Position numbers and translations under genes: made by a program. This document shows, in pieces, positions 8,477-18,415 of a stretch of 64,000 bases of DNA. Below the pieces are notes generated by a model that was given only the letters and a program-made list of their open reading frames with translations, did not search any database and was not told where the DNA came from. The stretch is from an uncultured Methylococcaceae bacterium (GTDB lineage: Bacteria > Pseudomonadota > Gammaproteobacteria > Methylococcales > Methylococcaceae): NCBI GenBank assembly GCA_903930145.1, contig CAIYXP010000191.1, forward strand, positions 1 to 64,000. Direction: 5' to 3'. Each line of letters starts with the position of its first letter. Positions within the stretch are counted from its first letter, which is position 1.

Positions 8477-9907
8477 ATGGTTAAAAAAAGTCTGATACTA
8501 GCTTTCTCCTTGTTGATCATGATCTTCATCATAACGGCAAGCAGAAAAACAATAGCAAGATTCTTGCTCATCATACTTCCATTCTCCATGATATTTCGAT
8601 ATGGCTGTATTAATACCTATATTATAATTTTATTATGCGGGTATTACTTGGCTTCAGATGCTTTCAAAGGTGTTAAACAGATCAACTTATCGGGTTCTGT
8701 TCGCATATTCCTTATATTATTTATAGTATCTTATGGTATCTCGTTTATAATTAATATTAGCTATTTTAGGTTTGGTGATGATATATTCGAGTCTTACCAT
8801 ATTATAGCTTTTTTTGAATTGATATCATGTCTTTTCCTATTCACATTCATTGTCAGTGTGTGTAATTCCCAAGAAGACATATACGAGTATCTAGGATTCA
8901 TGGTTTTTGCTTATCTGCTTTCGTCTATTTTTTCCGTTATTCAAGTTGTTTATCCTAAATATGGGGTATTATTAGAAAGTTTTATTCGCACCCAAGCAAT
9001 TGCTGATAATGTTGATCGTGGCTTTCGAGCATACGGAACAGTGGGCGGGTTTGAGCTATTCGCAGAATACTCAGCCATTGTTTTATTATCATCTTGCAGT
9101 ATGATGTTCATTTCAGTAGGCTCTCGAAAGAAAATAATTTGGCTCTGTGCTATATTAACAAGTGTAATTATGCTGTTTATGACCAAAACTCGCGGCCCTT
9201 TTGTAGGATTATCTATCTGCTTCTCTTACTTGTTTATCTTTCACACAAGAACATTTGGATTGAAGAATATAATATTGTTTTTGTTAGGCGTGGTCATTTC
9301 CATCGGTCTGGTGTATATTGCATTTAAAGGTTCAAAATATAATGTCATTGATGCATTGTTAAACACCAATATTGATGTCTCAGGCGGCAAGTTTGACACA
9401 AGATCGAAGGTGTGGAAATACGGTTATGATTATTTAATGTCTATGGATATTAACAACCAGCTTTTCGGTGTCGGTCCAGGCATTAAATCCGGAACAGCAC
9501 TTTTGCTTTATTTTCCACATAACTTATTTATTTATCTATCGATATCTTTAGGGATATTTGGATCAACATTATACTTAGTTTGGTTTGTATGGATTGGCTT
9601 CTCAAGGCAAGGAAAGCTTCGGCAAGACAAAAGCATTCAATTAACTACAATATTTTTCAAGGCTATAATCATTTTCTTTATTATAGACCAGCTCAAAATT
9701 GAATACACAAGAGAATCCAACTACCAACAGATTATTTGGGCATATTTCGCATTAATTTATATGCAGATTCACAAGTTTTCGGTGATTAAACCAGAAATAC
9801 TTGAAACGGAGACGAACTTCGCACTTGCTGCCGGGTGTTTCCACGCATCTCACCGACCCGGAGGAAACAGCTTAGAAAAGCGGCTTCCGATCCATGATAA
9901 TGCCTAG
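8477..9907 (+). CDS. O-antigen ligase/Wzy-like polysaccharide polymerase
   Basis: A polytopic inner-membrane protein (476 aa, about 11-12 helices) with the large periplasmic loop of Wzy/WaaL-type enzymes near residues 295-340 (DTRSKVWKYGYDYLM, FGVGPGIKSGT). It most likely polymerises the lipid-linked EPS repeat units. AT content is high and codon use differs from the EPS core upstream, as expected of a glycan-specific, transferred gene. No good ribosome-binding site is visible before ATG 8477. The last 17 residues are hydrophilic and may be an added tail. Wzy versus ligase cannot be settled by sequence, but the locus context favours polymerase. Confidence 0.8.
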   Translation: MVKKSLILAFSLLIMIFIITASRKTIARFLLIILPFSMIFRYGCINTYIIILLCGYYLASDAFKGVKQINLSGSVRIFLILFIVSYGISFIINISYFRFGDDIFESYHIIAFFELISCLFLFTFIVSVCNSQEDIYEYLGFMVFAYLLSSIFSVIQVVYPKYGVLLESFIRTQAIADNVDRGFRAYGTVGGFELFAEYSAIVLLSSCSMMFISVGSRKKIIWLCAILTSVIMLFMTKTRGPFVGLSICFSYLFIFHTRTFGLKNIILFLLGVVISIGLVYIAFKGSKYNVIDALLNTNIDVSGGKFDTRSKVWKYGYDYLMSMDINNQLFGVGPGIKSGTALLLYFPHNLFIYLSISLGIFGSTLYLVWFVWIGFSRQGKLRQDKSIQLTTIFFKAIIIFFIIDQLKIEYTRESNYQQIIWAYFALIYMQIHKFSVIKPEILETETNFALAAGCFHASHRPGGNSLEKRLPIHDNA

Positions 9908-9987
9908 GCATTTAAAACGCTTATCCTATCAATTGAGGAGGCTATTTTGTTTTTTAATGATAAAACATTAAATCTAAAACATTACAA

Positions 9988-11496
9988 ATGAGTCATTTAA
10001 GAAAGATTGCCAGTTATACGGGTATCATGGTCATGTTATCTGTATTGCTTAAGCCAATAGGCATTGCTAAAGATATGCTGGTCGCATCGAAGTTTGGAGT
10101 AAATGCCGACTTAGGAATCTATTTTTTGTTTATGGGCATTGCGACGTTTTTTGCTTCTATGATGTATTCAATGCATCGAGGGAGTATTACGCCGTCTTAT
10201 ATAAAAATAAAATTGTCCGGGGATAATTCCCAAGCATATAGCTTGGCAATCCTATCCGGTTTTGTATATATCCTACTAGTAACTTGCGTTTGTTGCATCT
10301 TGTACGTTTTTATAGTACCGCTTATTCATTTTTTTGCCCCAGGGTTCACTGCGGACAAGGTTATAGCCGCAAGTAAATCTGCATTGTATCTGGTTGTTCT
10401 ATTAGCCAGCATGGCCGCAAATGACTTCTTTACCTCTGTATTGGAAGCAGAAAAACGTTTTGTTTCTACACGGCTCTCACAAGCCTGTATTTCTATTACC
10501 GTAATTGCGATTGTATGGTTTTATCATCAAAACGGCTGGGTTATACTATTACAAGGTCTGGCATTAGGCTATTTGATTGCCGCAACAATACAAGCTTTGG
10601 TGTATATAACCATCATAAAATCAACGAGATTTTGTTTTCGTAAGGCAATACCTAAATTAAAAGAAGTCCTACCACTTTGGTTGGCAATGGCAGCAGGCGC
10701 ATTCGTGGCAAACAGTAGAAATATTATTGACCGCATGATGATAACTATTCTAGGTGGACACGAGTTGGCAGTTTTTGGATACGCTGATACTTTGGTTTCT
10801 AATGTTAGTGGAATTCTTATACTGTCTGTAAATACTGCTGTTTTACCGATTTTCTCGGCTATATCCGCAGACAACAAGCATGAGTTAAATGAAACTGCAT
10901 TCAAAACTTATCGATATGCAATTGCGTTCATATTACCTATAGTTCTCGTTCTGTCTATCTATGGAGATATACTTATTAGGATAATATATCAGCGTGGAAA
11001 CTTTAGTAACTCGGATACCAATGATGTTTTTAATGTTTTGAAATTTTTAATTATTGCCATCATTCCTACTATTGGAGTTGTTTTACTGGCTAGGGTTTAT
11101 AGTGTTCTTTATGATGCGAAAACCACAGTATATGCTGCAATTATTTCTTCTTTACTAAATATATCATTTAATTATATTCTTATGCAATCATATGGTGTCG
11201 CTGGGATAGCCTTGTCAACAGTCTTGGTAAACCTAGTAATAGTACTTTTTTTTACGCTAATATTATCCATCAAACATAATATGCGACTAACTCCACATAA
11301 TATGCTTGGTTTTCTCGGTTTGCTGATGACAGGTACGATGGTATGGTATGCTAGCACTTTGGGGAGACAGTATGGACTTCCTACGTCAATTTTAATATTT
11401 TTTATTACCTTTCCATGCTGCATATATATTTTCAGGTTACATGAGTATCAACAAGGATTTACAATGCTCTACAATAAAGTTAGGATAATGATCTAA
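9988..11496 (+). CDS. MurJ/MviN-type polysaccharide flippase (Wzx role)
   Basis: A 502-aa protein with about 13-14 membrane helices of the MOP superfamily. The start (LKPIGIAKDMLVASKFGV) is typical of the MurJ/MviN branch, and DRMMITILGGHELAVFGYAD and IYQRGNF correspond to conserved MurJ segments. In this locus it probably moves undecaprenyl-linked EPS repeats across the inner membrane, the Wzx role. It is AT-rich like its neighbours. A GAGGAGG sequence lies at 9935-9941, too far (about 46 nt) to serve ATG 9988 directly. A housekeeping lipid II flippase role is less likely given the context. Confidence 0.85.
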   Translation: MSHLRKIASYTGIMVMLSVLLKPIGIAKDMLVASKFGVNADLGIYFLFMGIATFFASMMYSMHRGSITPSYIKIKLSGDNSQAYSLAILSGFVYILLVTCVCCILYVFIVPLIHFFAPGFTADKVIAASKSALYLVVLLASMAANDFFTSVLEAEKRFVSTRLSQACISITVIAIVWFYHQNGWVILLQGLALGYLIAATIQALVYITIIKSTRFCFRKAIPKLKEVLPLWLAMAAGAFVANSRNIIDRMMITILGGHELAVFGYADTLVSNVSGILILSVNTAVLPIFSAISADNKHELNETAFKTYRYAIAFILPIVLVLSIYGDILIRIIYQRGNFSNSDTNDVFNVLKFLIIAIIPTIGVVLLARVYSVLYDAKTTVYAAIISSLLNISFNYILMQSYGVAGIALSTVLVNLVIVLFFTLILSIKHNMRLTPHNMLGFLGLLMTGTMVWYASTLGRQYGLPTSILIFFITFPCCIYIFRLHEYQQGFTMLYNKVRIMI

Positions 11497-11593
11497 TCTC
11501 TAGGATTGTTTATATCTTTCATATTAAAATAATTGTAATTATGCCAAAAATAATGTTGTTAATTTTTTTTGCTGTTAAATTTAATATAAGGCC

Positions 11594-12451
11594 ATGCCCA
11601 TGACTAATAAGCTATCTGACAAATCCTATTGGAATAAGATATATAAGAACCCCACCTTATTAGATGACAATAAACCTGATTCATGGCCCAAAAGAACGCT
11701 TCACTATATTTTAAGGGGTATTCTTAAAGAGCGTTGGGATAGGTCATATAGTGATTGGTTCGTTTGGGATGTTCTTTTTCCAACTTACCTTTCCGATGGG
11801 CTCAACGGCAAAATACTTGAAATTGGCAGTGCCCCTGGTCATCATGTAGTGCGCTTTGCTAAAATGTTCGGCATGGAACCCTTCGGGATAGAGTACGCAG
11901 AAGATGGAGTAATTGTAAACAAAGAAACATTTGTTAAAAATGAATTTGATCCAAATAATGTAATCCATGCCGATTTCTTCTCTGACGATATAACGGATAA
12001 ATATCAATCTTATTTTGATGTTGTAATGTCTCGAGGCTTCATTGAACATTTTGATGACCCAAAATCTGTAATTACCAGACACGTCAATCTACTTAAACCA
12101 GGAGGTAGGATTATCGTATCAATTCCGAATATAAAAGGTTTAAACTATATTGCATTTCATTTTCTTAACAAGCATGTCATTGATATTCATAATCTAAATA
12201 TAATGTCACTTGTAGCCTTTAAGAAGATTTTCGATGATATAGGCTTAGAATGTCAATTTTGTGATTATTGTGGCACTTTCGAAACTGGTTTATATTCGTC
12301 CGATGGTAGCAGTTTTAGTAATTTTGTAAAACGCCTTCTATGGAGGATTCAAATAATACTCAATATTGTGTTATTTACTATTGCCGGTCGTAGAGGTCTC
12401 GATTGTCGTTGGTGGAGTCCTTATTTGTTTTTTATCGGAAAAAAGCTCTAA
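11594..12451 (+). CDS. Class I SAM-dependent methyltransferase
   Basis: A 285-aa methyltransferase with motif I EIGSAPGHHVVRF, the acidic end of strand 2 (GIEYAEDGV) and the post-motif FDVVMSRGFIEHFDDPKSV followed by LKPGGRIIVSIPN, a standard Methyltransf_11/23 layout. The acceptor is unknown; in this locus a sugar hydroxyl on the EPS repeat unit is the best guess. It is AT-rich like the polymerase and flippase genes. Two Met codons occur at the start (11594 and 11600), both within reach of a weak AAGG at 11588. Confidence 0.82.
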   Translation: MPMTNKLSDKSYWNKIYKNPTLLDDNKPDSWPKRTLHYILRGILKERWDRSYSDWFVWDVLFPTYLSDGLNGKILEIGSAPGHHVVRFAKMFGMEPFGIEYAEDGVIVNKETFVKNEFDPNNVIHADFFSDDITDKYQSYFDVVMSRGFIEHFDDPKSVITRHVNLLKPGGRIIVSIPNIKGLNYIAFHFLNKHVIDIHNLNIMSLVAFKKIFDDIGLECQFCDYCGTFETGLYSSDGSSFSNFVKRLLWRIQIILNIVLFTIAGRRGLDCRWWSPYLFFIGKKL

Positions 12452-12822
12452 CATGAAAAATCATTTAATCGTATTATTACTTCGATTTCATCAACTCCCA
12501 TTTATCTGCACTGCATAATATCATTTTTATTAAGATCAATAAAATATAATCTTCTGCCTTGCCGGGAAGATCAAAGAGTTTGACAGTTTTGGCAGTCGAT
12601 GATGATAGTTCGTTGTTACAATTAGAATGAGGCGCACACCTTTGAGAACAACAGCCCGATGTCTCCCTGTCATTGACTTCTGGCCTTAAAGCGTATACGG
12701 CCTATCAACATATCTTAAACGATTGCGACTAGGTTCCTTTAAGAATCTAGCAATCGAACCCCCACGGCTATGCCGGGGAATTGTTACTAAGTCAACAAAT
12801 TGTTTACGAGGCTTGGTTTAAA
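12452..12822. other. Intergenic region between methyltransferase and GT4 pair
   Basis: About 370 bp without a convincing gene. A GC-rich stem-loop (CCCC-A-CGGC-TAT-GCCG-GGG, about 12760-12778) lies before the first GT4 gene but has no T-run. The change from AT-rich to more balanced DNA happens here, so it may be a junction between differently acquired blocks. Confidence 0.4.
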
Positions 12823-14016
12823 ATGATTAGAATCATGACAGTCGTTGGTAATTACTACCCATTTATTGGCGGTGCCGAAAACATCGCACGCTACATTGTT
12901 GAGCAGACCAATGATGCCGATTTTAAAAATGATGTACTGACTATTGCTAGTGGGTGTGTATTTCCGTTAATCAATTCACCGCATAAATCTCTGGAGATAA
13001 TGCATACCCCTACAACAGCTTACTCCATTCACCGTGTCAAACCATTTTCTTGGTTCGGTAAAATGAAAGAAGGTGGTTATTTCCGCTATTACACATTCGC
13101 CAGTCTATTAATCAATCTTATCCGCCATTCACGCAATTGCGATGTGATTCACGCTCATACCTATCAGGGGCCGGCTTCCGCTGCGGTCATTGTTGGCAAG
13201 ATTTTAAACAAGCCCGTGATAATTACCGGCCACAATCGCATATCTAGGTTGCGCGATGAAATAGCCGAAGGTGTTATGCCTAGTTATTTATTGAAAGCAT
13301 TAAAACATTGCACACGCTATGTGGCGATCAGCCGGGAAATTGCCAGGGAGTGCGAGTCCATCGCTGGCATGGATGCCAACAAAGTATGCTTAGTTTATAA
13401 CGGCATTGATACCACCATTTTTTCTCCAACCAATGCCAAAGCGCGCTTACGTGTCCAGCTAGACCTACCCGCCGACCATGTAATCGTTACTTGCCACGGT
13501 CGTTTGGAAAAGCATAAGAATCAAGAGACGTTGATCAACGCATTTGCCCGCTCGGCGTCAAAAAATGCGTTGCTTCTTATCTTGGGCGAGGGGTGCGAAA
13601 GGGAACGCCTAGAACGCCTAGTCGCCGACTTGGGTTTGACCGATAAGATAAGGTTTTTAGGGTTCAGGAAAAACACAGAACTTTATTTGCAGGCCAGTGA
13701 TATTTATTGTTTGCCTTCCCGTTTGGAAGGGTTTTCACTAGCCCTGCTGGAAGCCATGGCATCGGGGCTGGTTTGCATTGCAACGGACATTGAAGGAAAT
13801 AATGACGCGATAAAAAACGGGGAAAATGGCTTCCTGTTCAATCCAGATGACACAGAGGAATTGGCAAATCTGCTTGACAAAACCCTTGTGGGATATAATC
13901 ACCAGTGGGCGATGGAGATGGGCCAGAGGGCGAGGGAGGATGTCGTCAAACATTTTAGCCTACAGCACATGGTGGACGCGTACAGGGATATTTTTCGTGC
14001 AGTGTCCAAACGGTAA
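12823..14016 (+). CDS. Glycosyltransferase family 4, copy 1 of a tandem pair
   Basis: A 397-aa GT-B glycosyltransferase. The N-terminal domain opens with MTVVGNYYPFIGGAENIARY, with the Gly-rich loop of GT4 enzymes. The C-terminal domain has VIVTCHGRLEKHKNQE, LLILGEGCERERLERL and the EX7E motif in EGFSLALLEAMASG. It should transfer a sugar from a nucleotide donor to the lipid-linked EPS intermediate on the cytoplasmic face. ATG 12823 is chosen over 12781 because homology to the next gene begins there and GAGG precedes it. It is highly similar in DNA and protein to 14045-15241; donor and acceptor are unknown. Confidence 0.88.
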   Translation: MIRIMTVVGNYYPFIGGAENIARYIVEQTNDADFKNDVLTIASGCVFPLINSPHKSLEIMHTPTTAYSIHRVKPFSWFGKMKEGGYFRYYTFASLLINLIRHSRNCDVIHAHTYQGPASAAVIVGKILNKPVIITGHNRISRLRDEIAEGVMPSYLLKALKHCTRYVAISREIARECESIAGMDANKVCLVYNGIDTTIFSPTNAKARLRVQLDLPADHVIVTCHGRLEKHKNQETLINAFARSASKNALLLILGEGCERERLERLVADLGLTDKIRFLGFRKNTELYLQASDIYCLPSRLEGFSLALLEAMASGLVCIATDIEGNNDAIKNGENGFLFNPDDTEELANLLDKTLVGYNHQWAMEMGQRAREDVVKHFSLQHMVDAYRDIFRAVSKR

Positions 14017-14044
14017 GCCGCAAATAATCGATGGGTTACACAAA

Positions 14045-15241
14045 ATGATTAGAGTCTTAACAGTCACTGGCAATTATTACCCCTTTAGTGGGGGCGCCGA
14101 AAACGTTGCACGTTATATTGTCGAGCATACCAATGATGCCGATTTTAAAAATGATGTATTGACCATTGCGGGTGTGGTCGTCTCACCGTTAATCAAATCT
14201 CCAAGTGAATATTCACTGGAGATAATGCATACCCCGACAGCAGCTTATTCTATTCACCGGGTCATACCATTTTCTTTATTCGGCAGAGTGAGAGATGGTC
14301 GTTTTTTCAGCTATTACACATTTGCCAAACTATTAATCCATCTTATCCGCCATTCACGCAATTGTGACGTGATTCACGCCCATACTTATCATCGGGCGGC
14401 TTCCGCCGCAGTCATTGCCGCCATGATTTTAAACAAGCCCTTGATAATAACCGGCCACAATCGCATATCCAGGTTGCGCGATGAAATAGCGGATGGGGTT
14501 ATGCCTAGTTATTTATTGAAGGCATTGAAACATTGCACACGCTATGTGGCGATCAGCCAGGAAATTGCCAGGGAGTGCGAGTCCATCGCTGGCATGGATG
14601 CCAGTAAGGTTCGTTTGATCTATAATGGCATCGACACAGTCAGGTTTTGCCCCAGCACAACAAAAGCGCAATTGCGGGCCGAATTGGATCTGCCTGTTGA
14701 CCGTGCCATCGTCATTTGCCACGGTCGCTTGGAGAAACATAAGAATCAAGAGATGTTGATCAACGCATTTGCCCTCTCGGCGTCAAAGAATGCGTTGCTT
14801 CTTATTTTGGGCGAGGGGTGCGAGAGGGAACGCCTAGAACGTCTGGTCGCCGATTTGGGTTTGACCGGCAGGGTAAGGTTTTTAGGGTTCAGGAAAAACA
14901 CAGAACTTTATTTGCAAGCCAGTGATATTTATTGTTTGCCTTCCCATTTGGAAGGGTTTTCACTAGCCCTGCTGGAAGCCATGGCATCGGGGCTGATTTG
15001 CATTGCGACGGACATTGAAGGAAACAATGACGCGATAAAAAACGGGGAAAATGGATTCCTGTTCAATCCAGATGACACGAAGAAGTTGGTAGATTTGCTT
15101 GACACAGCCCTTGCCGAATATAATGATCCGTGGGCGACGGACATGAGCCAGAGGGCACGAGAAGATGTCGTCAACCATTTTAGCCTACAGCACATGGTGG
15201 AGGCTTATAGGAATCTTTATTGTGAAGTATTAATTCGGTAA
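14045..15241 (+). CDS. Glycosyltransferase family 4, copy 2 of a tandem pair
   Basis: A 398-aa paralogue of the preceding gene, starting 28 bp after its stop. Opening (MIRVLTVTGNYYPFSGGAEN), central region (NRISRLRDEIADGVMPSYLL) and EX7E motif (EGFSLALLEAMASG) are shared almost word for word, with more difference around residues 55-95 and 205-225. Long stretches of DNA are also near-identical, so the duplication seems fairly recent or kept alike by gene conversion. The open frame begins at 13826 inside copy 1; ATG 14045 is the equivalent of the copy 1 start. The two copies may add the same sugar twice or have diverged in acceptor. Confidence 0.88.
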   Translation: MIRVLTVTGNYYPFSGGAENVARYIVEHTNDADFKNDVLTIAGVVVSPLIKSPSEYSLEIMHTPTAAYSIHRVIPFSLFGRVRDGRFFSYYTFAKLLIHLIRHSRNCDVIHAHTYHRAASAAVIAAMILNKPLIITGHNRISRLRDEIADGVMPSYLLKALKHCTRYVAISQEIARECESIAGMDASKVRLIYNGIDTVRFCPSTTKAQLRAELDLPVDRAIVICHGRLEKHKNQEMLINAFALSASKNALLLILGEGCERERLERLVADLGLTGRVRFLGFRKNTELYLQASDIYCLPSHLEGFSLALLEAMASGLICIATDIEGNNDAIKNGENGFLFNPDDTKKLVDLLDTALAEYNDPWATDMSQRAREDVVNHFSLQHMVEAYRNLYCEVLIR

Positions 15242-15292
15242 AACAATTTTTGAAACCCTTACCAGAATTAATATTATTTTATGAGGTATAAG

Positions 15293-15805
15293 ATGTGGCT
15301 CAAAATAGTTAAATTAAAAGATTGGTGGAAACTAAGAAGCTTTATCAAGCGGGGGCTTCAAATCGCTAGCGATTGTCGCCTAACAAGTGTTCCGAATTTT
15401 GGATCAGAGCCTTATCTAATCAGCATAGGTCGGCATGTGACGATCGCTTCCAATGTAGCTTTTATTACGCACGATGGTGCCACTTGGGTAATTAGGGATC
15501 AACCAAAATACCGTGGAGTTCTCAAATTCGGTCGAATCACAGTGCATGACAACTGTTTCATAGGGTATGGAAGCACCGTTTTGCCGGGGGTGTCAATCGG
15601 GCCAAACTCTATAGTTGCGGCACAATCGGTTGTGACCAAAGATGTCCCACCGAATACAGTGGTTGGCGGTGTGCCAGCACGCGTAATAACAAGTATTGAA
15701 GAATATGCCGGTAAAGTTTTGGCAAACACACCCGATTACGACCGAGAGGCATATCGGCGTAATAAAGCAGCCGAACTACTGCGGCTTTATCCACGCCCAT
15801 GGTAG
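15293..15805 (+). CDS. Hexapeptide-repeat acyltransferase (LbH family)
   Basis: A 170-aa left-handed beta-helix acyltransferase resembling sugar O-acetyltransferases. It contains ISIGRHVTIASNVAFITHDGA, with the probable catalytic His in THDG, hexapeptide turns (CFIGYGSTVLPGVSIGPNS) and the C-terminal VPPNTVVGGVPARVI typical of the WcaF/LacA group. It probably decorates an EPS sugar with acetyl groups. An ATG at 15281 is in frame, but GAGGT (15283-15287) lies 5 nt before ATG 15293, so the latter is preferred. Its stop overlaps the next gene's start. Confidence 0.85.
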   Translation: MWLKIVKLKDWWKLRSFIKRGLQIASDCRLTSVPNFGSEPYLISIGRHVTIASNVAFITHDGATWVIRDQPKYRGVLKFGRITVHDNCFIGYGSTVLPGVSIGPNSIVAAQSVVTKDVPPNTVVGGVPARVITSIEEYAGKVLANTPDYDREAYRRNKAAELLRLYPRPW

Positions 15806-16932
15806 CTCTACCCCATATATGCTTTGTGGCACCCGCCCTATATCCGTTGATGTGCGGGGGTGGGCAGATTCAAGAAGTCGGAGGGGCCGAGGTTCAGCAA
15901 TACCATATAATCCGGTTTCTGTTGCAGAAAGGCTACCGGGTTTCGGTAGTTTCACTGGACTATGGCCAGCCAGACGGCTATGACTCTCACGGCGCGATAT
16001 TTTATAAGTCGTTCAAACGGGATGATGGGATTCCCGTATTGCGTTTTTTCCACCCGCGCATGACTTCAACTTGGCAAGCACTGAAACGTGCCGGAGCGGA
16101 TATATACTACCAGCGTAATGCCGGTGTCCCAACGGGGCTAACTGCGGCATTTTGCAGGCGATACGGTAAGAAGTTCATTTATGCCGGGGCCCATGACACT
16201 GACTTCATGCCCGGCAAGCAACTGATCCAATTTTGGAGGGACAGAAGAATCTACGAATATGGCTTGAAGAACGCCGATGCTGTGGTGGTTCAAAATGAGG
16301 CACAACAAACCTTGTGCAAGCGCAATTATGGCATGGATTCGCTGCTGATACCCAGCATTTACCGCCCTTTATCTATTGGTCAAACGGAAAAAGACATTGA
16401 TGTCCTTTGGGTGGCTACCGTCAAGGAATGGAAGCGTCCACAACTGTTTTTGGATTTGGCCCGGATACTGCCAAACAGGCGCTTTGTGATGATTGGTGGC
16501 CCGCCAGTACCCACCGCTAATTCGGCTCAATATTTTGATGGCATTCGACAATCGGCATCGCTATTGCCCAATGTTGAGTTTTTAGGCTTTCTTCCCTTCG
16601 AAAAGACGGAAGCTTATTTTGACCGGGCCAGGCTATTCATGAACACCTCCGAAAAGGAAGGCATGCCCAACACATTCTTACAGTCATGGGCACGAAAAAT
16701 ACCTACGCTCTCTTATTTTGTACCGCAAATTTCTGGCGCGGAATCTAATCCGATAATCGCTATCAATTCTGTTGCGGAAGCCGGGGCCGAAGTGGAAAAC
16801 TTGCTTGGCAACGAGGAACTCCGCATCGAGCGCGGCAATATTTGCCATGATTATTACCAGCGTCATCACTCCGGAAAAGAAACTATCATGGCTTATGAAG
16901 AACTGTTTGCAAACCTGACGACGGCACTATAA
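15799..16932 (+). CDS. Glycosyltransferase family 4-like protein (variant EX7E motif)
   Basis: A 377-aa GT-B protein. The N-terminal Rossmann domain starts HICFVAPALYPL with GGAEVQQYHIIRFLLQKGY; the C-terminal domain has VLWVATVKEWKRPQLFLDLA and FVMIGGPPVP. The usual EX7E motif reads EGMPNTFLQ, so the second Glu is Gln. The enzyme may use a different donor or have altered activity. ATG 15799 overlaps the acyltransferase stop (ATGGTAG), indicating co-translation. Its role in EPS repeat assembly is inferred from position. Confidence 0.8.
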   Translation: MVALPHICFVAPALYPLMCGGGQIQEVGGAEVQQYHIIRFLLQKGYRVSVVSLDYGQPDGYDSHGAIFYKSFKRDDGIPVLRFFHPRMTSTWQALKRAGADIYYQRNAGVPTGLTAAFCRRYGKKFIYAGAHDTDFMPGKQLIQFWRDRRIYEYGLKNADAVVVQNEAQQTLCKRNYGMDSLLIPSIYRPLSIGQTEKDIDVLWVATVKEWKRPQLFLDLARILPNRRFVMIGGPPVPTANSAQYFDGIRQSASLLPNVEFLGFLPFEKTEAYFDRARLFMNTSEKEGMPNTFLQSWARKIPTLSYFVPQISGAESNPIIAINSVAEAGAEVENLLGNEELRIERGNICHDYYQRHHSGKETIMAYEELFANLTTAL

Positions 16933-17166
16933 GCAGTAGGGTGGGCTAGGTGCGCATTTCAAAAATTTTCCGTTTATCGCTAAAGCTTGGAGTACGCCGT
17001 ATCCAGCATAGCCGATCCGCCGCCGGTTTGATGGGCCACGGAGCGCGGAAAGCTCCGAGTGAAATCGTGGTTCCCGGTGCGCGCGCCTGTAGCCCGGCCT
17101 ATGGTAAGAAAGCGTTGGTCACGCCGAAATGAGAATTGCCGACCCGACCGAGCCCAAGATAGCCAT

Positions 17167-18237
17167 ATGAAAAAAATATGTGTCACAATTAATTCTTTAG
17201 CAGAGGGTGGCGCGGAAAAGCAAAGCCTACTCTTGGCTGCCTCCCTGCAGAAAAACTTTGAAACGTTTGTAGTGATTCTCAAGGATCACCCCAAGAGCCA
17301 CAAGCATGTCGATTTCATACAAAGCAACAATATACCCCATGTGTATCTGCAAGGAAGTCTATTTCAAGGGCTATTGCAGTTTTATAGATTTTTAAAAGCA
17401 AACAATATAGACATTATATTTTCTTACCTTCCTAGAGACACGCTTATTGGAGCGATTATTGGAAAAATTGCGGGCGTAAAATATATATTTGGAGGCATCA
17501 GAAACTCATTTGTTGAATACCATAAATTTTTGACATTAAAATACCTTCATAATTACATTCTTGACTATTCAATCTCAAATTCATACTCTGGCAGTGACGA
17601 AAGTATCAAGAGAGGCTTTAAAAAGGAAAAGATATTCGTAATCCCTAATGGGATCGAGCCTCAACCCGATTTCGTTGAAAGGCCGAACAAAAATGACATC
17701 GTGATCACCACCATTGGCCGCTTTGTAGAGCAAAAAGATTACTTAACCAGCATTAAAAGCATTTCATATTTGATTCAAAATCTTAAGCCAGATGCCAAAA
17801 TAATCTACAAGATCATAGGGCATGGCTCATTGCAAAATCAAATTGAGGACTGGGTTAAAGCCTATGGCATAAGCCACTGCACTGAAATCGTGACCAATAT
17901 AACCAATTCGATGCCAATACTATATGAATCGGATATTTACCTGAGCACTTCACTTTACGAGGGGGTATCCAACTCGATAATGGAAGCAATGAATTGCGGC
18001 CTGCCTATTGTCGCAACGAAAGCCGGAGATAATGACATCCTCGTAAAAAATGACATCAATGGCTTCTTGGTTGAACAAAAGGCACACATCGACATTGCCA
18101 ATAAGCTATTCGAATTGGTTCAGTCCCATGGCAAGCGCATTGAATTCGGTTTAAATAGTTACAATATTATCATAAATGAATTCAGCACAGACCGTTTCAG
18201 CCACCGATATATTGAACTAATTGAAAGGCTCCGATAG
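17167..18237 (+). CDS. Glycosyltransferase family 4
   Basis: A 356-aa GT-B glycosyltransferase. It opens with KKICVTINSLAEGGAEKQSL and has IVITTIGRFVEQKDYLTSI, YKIIGHGSLQNQIED and the EX7E motif in EGVSNSIMEAMNCGLP. ATG 17167 is the natural start: the frame extends upstream to 17059 but the extra 36 residues do not resemble a GT4 N-terminus. About 230 bp separate it from the previous gene; that spacer includes a GGAGC/GCTCC hairpin and no gene. It is more AT-rich than the flanking glycosyltransferases. Donor and acceptor are unknown. Confidence 0.87.
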   Translation: MKKICVTINSLAEGGAEKQSLLLAASLQKNFETFVVILKDHPKSHKHVDFIQSNNIPHVYLQGSLFQGLLQFYRFLKANNIDIIFSYLPRDTLIGAIIGKIAGVKYIFGGIRNSFVEYHKFLTLKYLHNYILDYSISNSYSGSDESIKRGFKKEKIFVIPNGIEPQPDFVERPNKNDIVITTIGRFVEQKDYLTSIKSISYLIQNLKPDAKIIYKIIGHGSLQNQIEDWVKAYGISHCTEIVTNITNSMPILYESDIYLSTSLYEGVSNSIMEAMNCGLPIVATKAGDNDILVKNDINGFLVEQKAHIDIANKLFELVQSHGKRIEFGLNSYNIIINEFSTDRFSHRYIELIERLR

Positions 18238-18415
18238 GCTGATTAAAAAGGAATCAACAGAACCTTACACAATTAACAGGTAGGCATAAATATATTTATA
18301 AAACCTGTTATCAAGTGTAATTCATCAATGCGTCCTGACTACTGAACAAATCCATTTGCATTCCTAACCTTAAAATTGGCGCTTTACCTAAACTAGGCAT
18401 ATTTGGAGAGATATA

